A stretch of 64,000 nt of DNA from DATJZH01 sp052146815 (GTDB lineage: Bacteria > Actinomycetota > Actinomycetes > Streptosporangiales > Streptosporangiaceae), in assembly GCA_052146815.1 (NCBI GenBank), contig JBKQMG010000217.1:1-64000 (forward strand). The letters run 5' to 3'. Under the pieces are notes generated by a model that did not search any database, was not told the origin of the DNA, and saw only the letters and a list, made by a program, of their open reading frames with translations. Below are positions 60,213 through 64,000 of this stretch, one piece after another (the first letter of the stretch is position 1; every line of letters starts with the position of its first letter). The position numbers and the translations under genes were made by a program.

Positions 60213-61718
60213 TCAGCGCGCTTGCGCCAGCCGTCCGGCTGGATCGTCCGCAGGCAAGTCGCCGCGCAGCGGCTTGCGGATGACGAACTGGTCCAGCGGC
60301 GCGTAGTCCGGCGATCCGGCCGCCGCGCCGTGGTGCGTGATGGTGATCGAGGTAGTGCTACCCGGCTCGGCCGGGGCGACGTCGAACGAGGCGAACCCGT
60401 ACGGATGCTCCACGTCCCGGTAGGCCAACCACGGCGCGGGCTCGGTGGTCTTGATGCTGCGCCGCTGGCGCAGCGGGCCGCCCGGCGTGACGCCGGTGAT
60501 CAGGACGCCGGCCGCCGGGGAGTCGAAACTGCTGGCCGGCGTGAGCCCCGGATTGCCGCCGCCGCCGATGGTCATGTGCACGGTTCCGTACCGGGTGTCC
60601 ATCTGCGCGGGGTCGAAGCTCTGCGGCGCGGGGGTGAGCAGCGCCGACCCCGGCAGGATTCCGCGCACCGGGAAAGTCCGCTCGAAATGATGCTCGTGCC
60701 CGGCAAGCACCAGGTCCACGCCGTAGGCATCGAACAACGGCAGGAGCTCCTGCCGGATGCCCAGGTCGGCGCCGTTGAAATGGGCCGACGACATGGCCAC
60801 CTGATGCATGCAGACCACCATCCAGTCGATGTCGTCGCTGGCCCGCGCGGCAGCCAGCTGCTGCTCCAGCCAGTCGCGCTGCTCACCGCCGCTGTACCCG
60901 CGGATGTAGGGGTCGAGGCCGCGCTCGGCATAGCCCGGCAGGTGCGCCCGGCGGTAGTCGCTGTACCCGCCGTCCTGCAGGCACACGTCGTCGTTATGCA
61001 GGGACAGCACCAGCACCGGCCCCGCTGTGAAGCCGTACCAGCTGCCGCGGAACCGGCCCGATCCGTTGTCCGGCAGCTCGAAGCGCGTGTGATAGGCGAG
61101 GTATCCCTGCGGCCCGTTGCCGACTTCGTTCTCGTGGTTTCCGGGCGCGGGCATCCATGGCCGGTGCCGGGCCGAACGCATGTTATTGGCGAAGAAGGCA
61201 TCCCAGGTCGCGACCGGCGCATCGCTGGCATTCGCATAGCACAAGTCCCCGTTGACCAGGTGGAACAGGGGGTCAAGCGACTCCACGGCATCGACGACGT
61301 AGCCGGCGTTCGGGCCGGCCGGCCCGTAGCCGCGGCCGACCGGCACCGGAATGGACTGATCGCCGAAGCTGGTGAAGCGAAAGCCCTTCGACCGGCCGCG
61401 CGGCCCGGTCCGGAAAGTGCCCGCTGCCGGCGCGGCGCCGTCGTGCACGACCTCGTAGGCGTACGGCGTATCGGCATCGAGACCGTCGAGGCGCGCGTGG
61501 TAGGCCCGCACGGTCTCGCCGGTCAGCGCATCGATGTAAGACCGCTCCTGCGCCGCCACCTCGACGCCTGGACCGTCCCCGGCCCGGCTCGCCCGCAGCC
61601 GCGGCCGGGAGGCGGTGCCTGCCGCCGACCAGGAGACCGCGATCTGCGCCGCGGCATCCGCGCCGAACTGGACATGTACGTGCTCGGGTGCCGGGGCCCC
61701 CGCCGGTCGGTCTGGCAA
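60213..61718 (-). CDS. Purple-acid-phosphatase-like metallophosphoesterase
   Basis: A 501-aa protein from TTG 61718 (GGAGAGGG precedes). An N-terminal fibronectin-type PAP domain (HVQFGADAAAQIAVSWSAAG; LDGLDADTPYAYEVVHDG) is followed by the metallophosphatase core: FTSFGDQSIP, LVNGDLCYAN, MPAPGNHENEVG (GNHE), WMVVCMHQVAMSS and LAGHEHHFERTFP (GHxH). These supply the di-metal ligands of the purple acid phosphatase type. No secretion signal is visible from this start, though bacterial PAPs are usually exported by Tat; the true N-terminus may be further upstream or lost. Likely releases phosphate from organic esters. Confidence 0.85.
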   Translation of the reverse strand: MPDRPAGAPAPEHVHVQFGADAAAQIAVSWSAAGTASRPRLRASRAGDGPGVEVAAQERSYIDALTGETVRAYHARLDGLDADTPYAYEVVHDGAAPAAGTFRTGPRGRSKGFRFTSFGDQSIPVPVGRGYGPAGPNAGYVVDAVESLDPLFHLVNGDLCYANASDAPVATWDAFFANNMRSARHRPWMPAPGNHENEVGNGPQGYLAYHTRFELPDNGSGRFRGSWYGFTAGPVLVLSLHNDDVCLQDGGYSDYRRAHLPGYAERGLDPYIRGYSGGEQRDWLEQQLAAARASDDIDWMVVCMHQVAMSSAHFNGADLGIRQELLPLFDAYGVDLVLAGHEHHFERTFPVRGILPGSALLTPAPQSFDPAQMDTRYGTVHMTIGGGGNPGLTPASSFDSPAAGVLITGVTPGGPLRQRRSIKTTEPAPWLAYRDVEHPYGFASFDVAPAEPGSTTSITITHHGAAAGSPDYAPLDQFVIRKPLRGDLPADDPAGRLAQAR

Positions 61719-61913
61719 TGCCCTCTCCCGGGTCGTTGTTCCGTCGGGAGCCGCTGGCCCCGGCCCCTGCGCGTCATCGTCGCAGGGGCACGTTCCCGCC
61801 CGGTTCCCGCGGCATGATTGGCAGCGGTCTTCGTGGTGAAGCCTGGCCAGCCGGCCGGCGACTGCGGGCTCCCTGGCTGCCGGGTGCGTTCCGCATCCGC
61901 TCCGGTCCGCTGA

Positions 61914-63167
61914 TCACGCGCGCATGCGCGCCGCGGACCGCCGCCACGAGACCTCGAACAAGGCCCCGCCGAGCGCCGACTCGCCGATCCGCCAGTGACC
62001 GCCGGTCGAGCGCACGATCGAATCCGCGATGGCGAGGCCAAGGCCGGCTCCGCCGCCCTGCTCAGTCGCCCGGTGAAACCGGTCGAACAGCCGCGGCCGC
62101 TCTGCCGCCGGGATCCCGGGCCCGCTGTCCTCGACGACCAGGCTGACCGAGCTGCCCTGCGCCGCCGCGCCGATCCGCACCCGGCCGCCCAGCCCAGCGT
62201 ACCGGCAGGCGTTGTCCATCAGCACTCCGGCCAGCCGGTCGATCCACTCGGGCGGCGCGGAGATCAGGACCGGTGCGCCGCCTGCCGGGCTGACCGAGAT
62301 GTCCAGGTCCTGCGCGGCTGCGACCGAGGCGAACCGGTCGGCGCATGCCTCCGCGATCACTGACAGGTCGAGCGGCTCGTCGCCGGGCGGCGGCGGCCGG
62401 GAGTCGAATCGGGCCAGCCACAGCATGTCCTCGACGATCTTGCGCAGCCGGCTGTTCTCGCCGTTGATCCGCTCCAGGGCAGCGCGGTACTCGCCGGCCT
62501 GCCTCGCGCCGCTCAGCGCGATGCTCGTCTCGGCGCTGATGACGCTGAGCGGCGTGCGCAGCTCGTGCGAGGCGTCGGCGGTGAACTCCAGCTGCCGCTG
62601 CCGGGACTGCTCGACCGGGGACAGGGCCCGCAGCCCGATGATCAGCGACCCGGCGAACATCGCGAGCAGCAGCACCGGGGCCGCCAGCACCTCGCCGCCG
62701 AGCAGCACATCCTGGATGTGGTCCTGCACGGCCAGGCTCTCGCCCGCGACCAGCAGCGAGCCGGCCCGGCGGGCGGCCATCAGCCGGAAGGCGACAGTCC
62801 CGATCCTCGCGGTCAGTGCCCGCCCCGCGGCCAGCGGCAGGCCGGCCGGCAGCGCCGGCGCGGGCGAACTGAGACTGGCTGCGGCCCGGCCGGGAACCGC
62901 CGACCACAGCACCACGGGAACCCCGCCGGAATCATCGTCGTCATGACGGCCGCCGCGCGGGCCGGCGTCCCGCCCGCTGCCGGGGCGGAAGTCGGCCAGC
63001 CGCTCGCTGAGCCGGGCGTCCACTCCCGCCACGAGCCGCGCCCCCACGAGCTCGTTCAGGGCCAGCACGCAGCCGCCGTATACCACGGCGATCACCAGCG
63101 TGGCCGCAGCGGCGACCCGCCCCGCGGAAGCGAGCTGCGGCGGCAGCGAGGGACGCCGCAGCCTCAT
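61914..63167 (-). CDS. Membrane sensor histidine kinase
   Basis: A 417-aa kinase. TM1 (~16-38), an extracytoplasmic domain of ~120 residues containing an acidic patch (GGRHDDDDSGG), and TM2 (~160-180). The DHp helix contains FTADASHELRTPLSVISAET with the phosphorylated His. HATPase motifs: LMDNACRYAGLGGRV (N), VVEDSGPGIPAAERPR (G1) and GGGAGLGLAIADSIVRS (G2). All motifs are intact. The ATG overlaps the stop of the response regulator (ATGA). The acidic patch could bind a cation or antimicrobial peptide. The signal is unknown. Confidence 0.92.
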   Translation of the reverse strand: MRLRRPSLPPQLASAGRVAAAATLVIAVVYGGCVLALNELVGARLVAGVDARLSERLADFRPGSGRDAGPRGGRHDDDDSGGVPVVLWSAVPGRAAASLSSPAPALPAGLPLAAGRALTARIGTVAFRLMAARRAGSLLVAGESLAVQDHIQDVLLGGEVLAAPVLLLAMFAGSLIIGLRALSPVEQSRQRQLEFTADASHELRTPLSVISAETSIALSGARQAGEYRAALERINGENSRLRKIVEDMLWLARFDSRPPPPGDEPLDLSVIAEACADRFASVAAAQDLDISVSPAGGAPVLISAPPEWIDRLAGVLMDNACRYAGLGGRVRIGAAAQGSSVSLVVEDSGPGIPAAERPRLFDRFHRATEQGGGAGLGLAIADSIVRSTGGHWRIGESALGGALFEVSWRRSAARMRA

Positions 63168-63832
63168 TCCGGAATGATCCGGTAGCCGATGCCGCGCACG
63201 GTCTCGATCCGGGTCCGGCTGCCGGCCAGCTTGGCCCGCAGCCGGGCCAGGTGAACGTCGATGGTGTTGGAGCCCATCGCATCGGCCTCATGCCCCCAGA
63301 CGTGCTGGGCGATGGAACGCCGCTGCGCGACGGCCGGCGAGCGGCGCAGCAGCGCCTCGAGGATGCCGATCTCGGTGGCCGTGAAAGCCCGGCGCTGCCC
63401 GCTGATCCGGACGTCGCGCGCGGCGGGATCGAGCACAAGGTCGCCGAGGCAGAGCTGCGCCACCGGCGGTGTCCTCGGCCGGCGCTGCAGGGCGCGGATC
63501 CGGGCCAGCAGTTCCCCGAAGTCGAACGGCTTGACCAGGTAGTCGTCGGCGCCCTGGTCCAGGCCGGTCACGCGGTCGGCAGGCGCGTCGCGCGCGGTGA
63601 GCATGAGCACCGGAGTAGGCAGCCCCTCACGGCGCATCTGCTGCAGCACTTCCAGGCCCGACATGGCCGGCATCCGCCAGTCGAGTACCGCGACCTCGTA
63701 CTCGTAGACGCGCAGGAAGCTGATGGCCTGCTGGCCGTCGGGCACCGCGTCGACGGCGTAGCCACTCTCCCGGAAGCCGCGCGCCAGCACCTCGCGCAGG
63801 CCCCGGTCGTCCTCGGCCACCAGCAGTCTCAT
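63164..63832 (-). CDS. OmpR/PhoB-family response regulator
   Basis: A 222-aa protein. Receiver: acidic pair in MRLLVAEDDRGLREVLARGF, phosphoacceptor D51 (VAVLDWRMPAMSG), T79 and K101 (LVKPFDFGELL). The C-terminal winged helix has RRAFTATEIGILEALLRRSP, SNTIDVHLARLRAKL and a wing ending RGIGYRIIPE. Complete and typical. It is promoter-proximal to its kinase. A 36-bp AT-richer region precedes the ATG. Confidence 0.93.
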   Translation of the reverse strand: MRLLVAEDDRGLREVLARGFRESGYAVDAVPDGQQAISFLRVYEYEVAVLDWRMPAMSGLEVLQQMRREGLPTPVLMLTARDAPADRVTGLDQGADDYLVKPFDFGELLARIRALQRRPRTPPVAQLCLGDLVLDPAARDVRISGQRRAFTATEIGILEALLRRSPAVAQRRSIAQHVWGHEADAMGSNTIDVHLARLRAKLAGSRTRIETVRGIGYRIIPE

Positions 63833-64000
63833 CGCGACCTTGTATACCCGCTGAACATGAAGGTCGGATGACCTTTGCGTGCGCCATGCCGGACAGGCAC
63901 CGCCACGCCGTCCGGGGGCCGCCGCCGTCAGCCGCCGCCGGCCGCTGACCGGCGAGGCCGCTGCGTCAGCGCCGCATCTGGCGCCACAGCGGACGGGGGA
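63833..64000. other. Right-end intergenic sequence
   Basis: Holds the promoter region of the two-component pair (minus strand). No other gene is recognisable before the window ends. Confidence 0.4.

Overview
The window is high-GC DNA (roughly 70% by eye) with dense coding, many GTG and TTG starts, ATGA/GTGA start-stop overlaps, a WhiB regulator, an F420-type luciferase-like oxidoreductase, a MerR-DICT regulator, phasin plus PHA synthase, and a Trp-codon leader peptide in front of trpS. Together these point to a soil-type actinomycete (Streptomyces / Streptosporangiales-like). The exact genus cannot be read from the sequence.

Layout. 1-1.3 kb: a plasmid-style partition cassette (ParA, a ribbon-helix-helix partner running off the left end, and a 26-bp perfect palindrome). 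1.3-10 kb: a decayed zone of broken genes (TetR, sigma-factor tail, isochorismatase, MgtE/DUF1003, SGNH hydrolase) between intact ones (YceI, Asp-box repeat protein plus MoaD/ThiS-like protein, WhiB, MerR-DICT, GT87). 10-18 kb: storage and acyl-CoA block with intact PHA synthase and phasin, a fused RsbRD-like/methylmalonyl-CoA decarboxylase gene, trpS with an attenuator, and wrecked thiolase and acetyl-CoA synthetase. 18-29.9 kb: membrane protein, IS630 remnant, F420 oxidoreductase, DUF2236 and ABC1/UbiB-like kinase pair, a secreted GH12 glycosidase, hydrolase plus regulator, STAS protein, and an acyl-CoA ligase with a large deletion. 30.1-40.8 kb: one long acyl-CoA/terpenoid-type catabolic operon (carboxylase beta and alpha, enoyl-CoA hydratase, TIGR03084-like protein, AtuA-like protein, acyl-CoA dehydrogenase joined to an acyl-CoA ligase, TetR), preceded by two copies of a GTGAATC-type operator. 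40.9-44.4 kb: a three-gene signalling cassette (receiver + flavoprotein; cyclic-nucleotide-binding-type histidine kinase; UBP-type zinc finger). 44.4-50.5 kb: regulators and small redox genes (MarR-PDZ fusion, F420/NADP reductase-like protein, VOC protein and MarR sharing twin operators, double CDGSH protein, PadR, a MucR-like zinc-finger protein with three HTH-like repeats, GntR). 50.6-54.8 kb: a likely nucleoside/ribosyl operon (NCS1 permease, cysteine hydrolase, ADP-ribosylglycohydrolase, PfkB kinase). 55-64 kb: GT4 glycosyltransferase, amylo-alpha-1,6-glucosidase-like enzyme, PAP2 phosphatase, purple-acid-phosphatase-like enzyme and an OmpR/histidine-kinase pair.

Two general features stand out. 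First, many conserved genes are interrupted, often by loss or gain of one base in a short homopolymer, and several lack an internal block of about 100 codons; this is either gene decay or uncorrected long-read/assembly error, and function should not be denied on these breaks alone. Second, short exact or near-exact tandem duplications (15, 17, 20, 22 and 60 bp) recur at gene ends and upstream regions.

No rRNA, tRNA or CRISPR array was recognised. In this list, 'pseudogene' means that the reading frame as written is interrupted.
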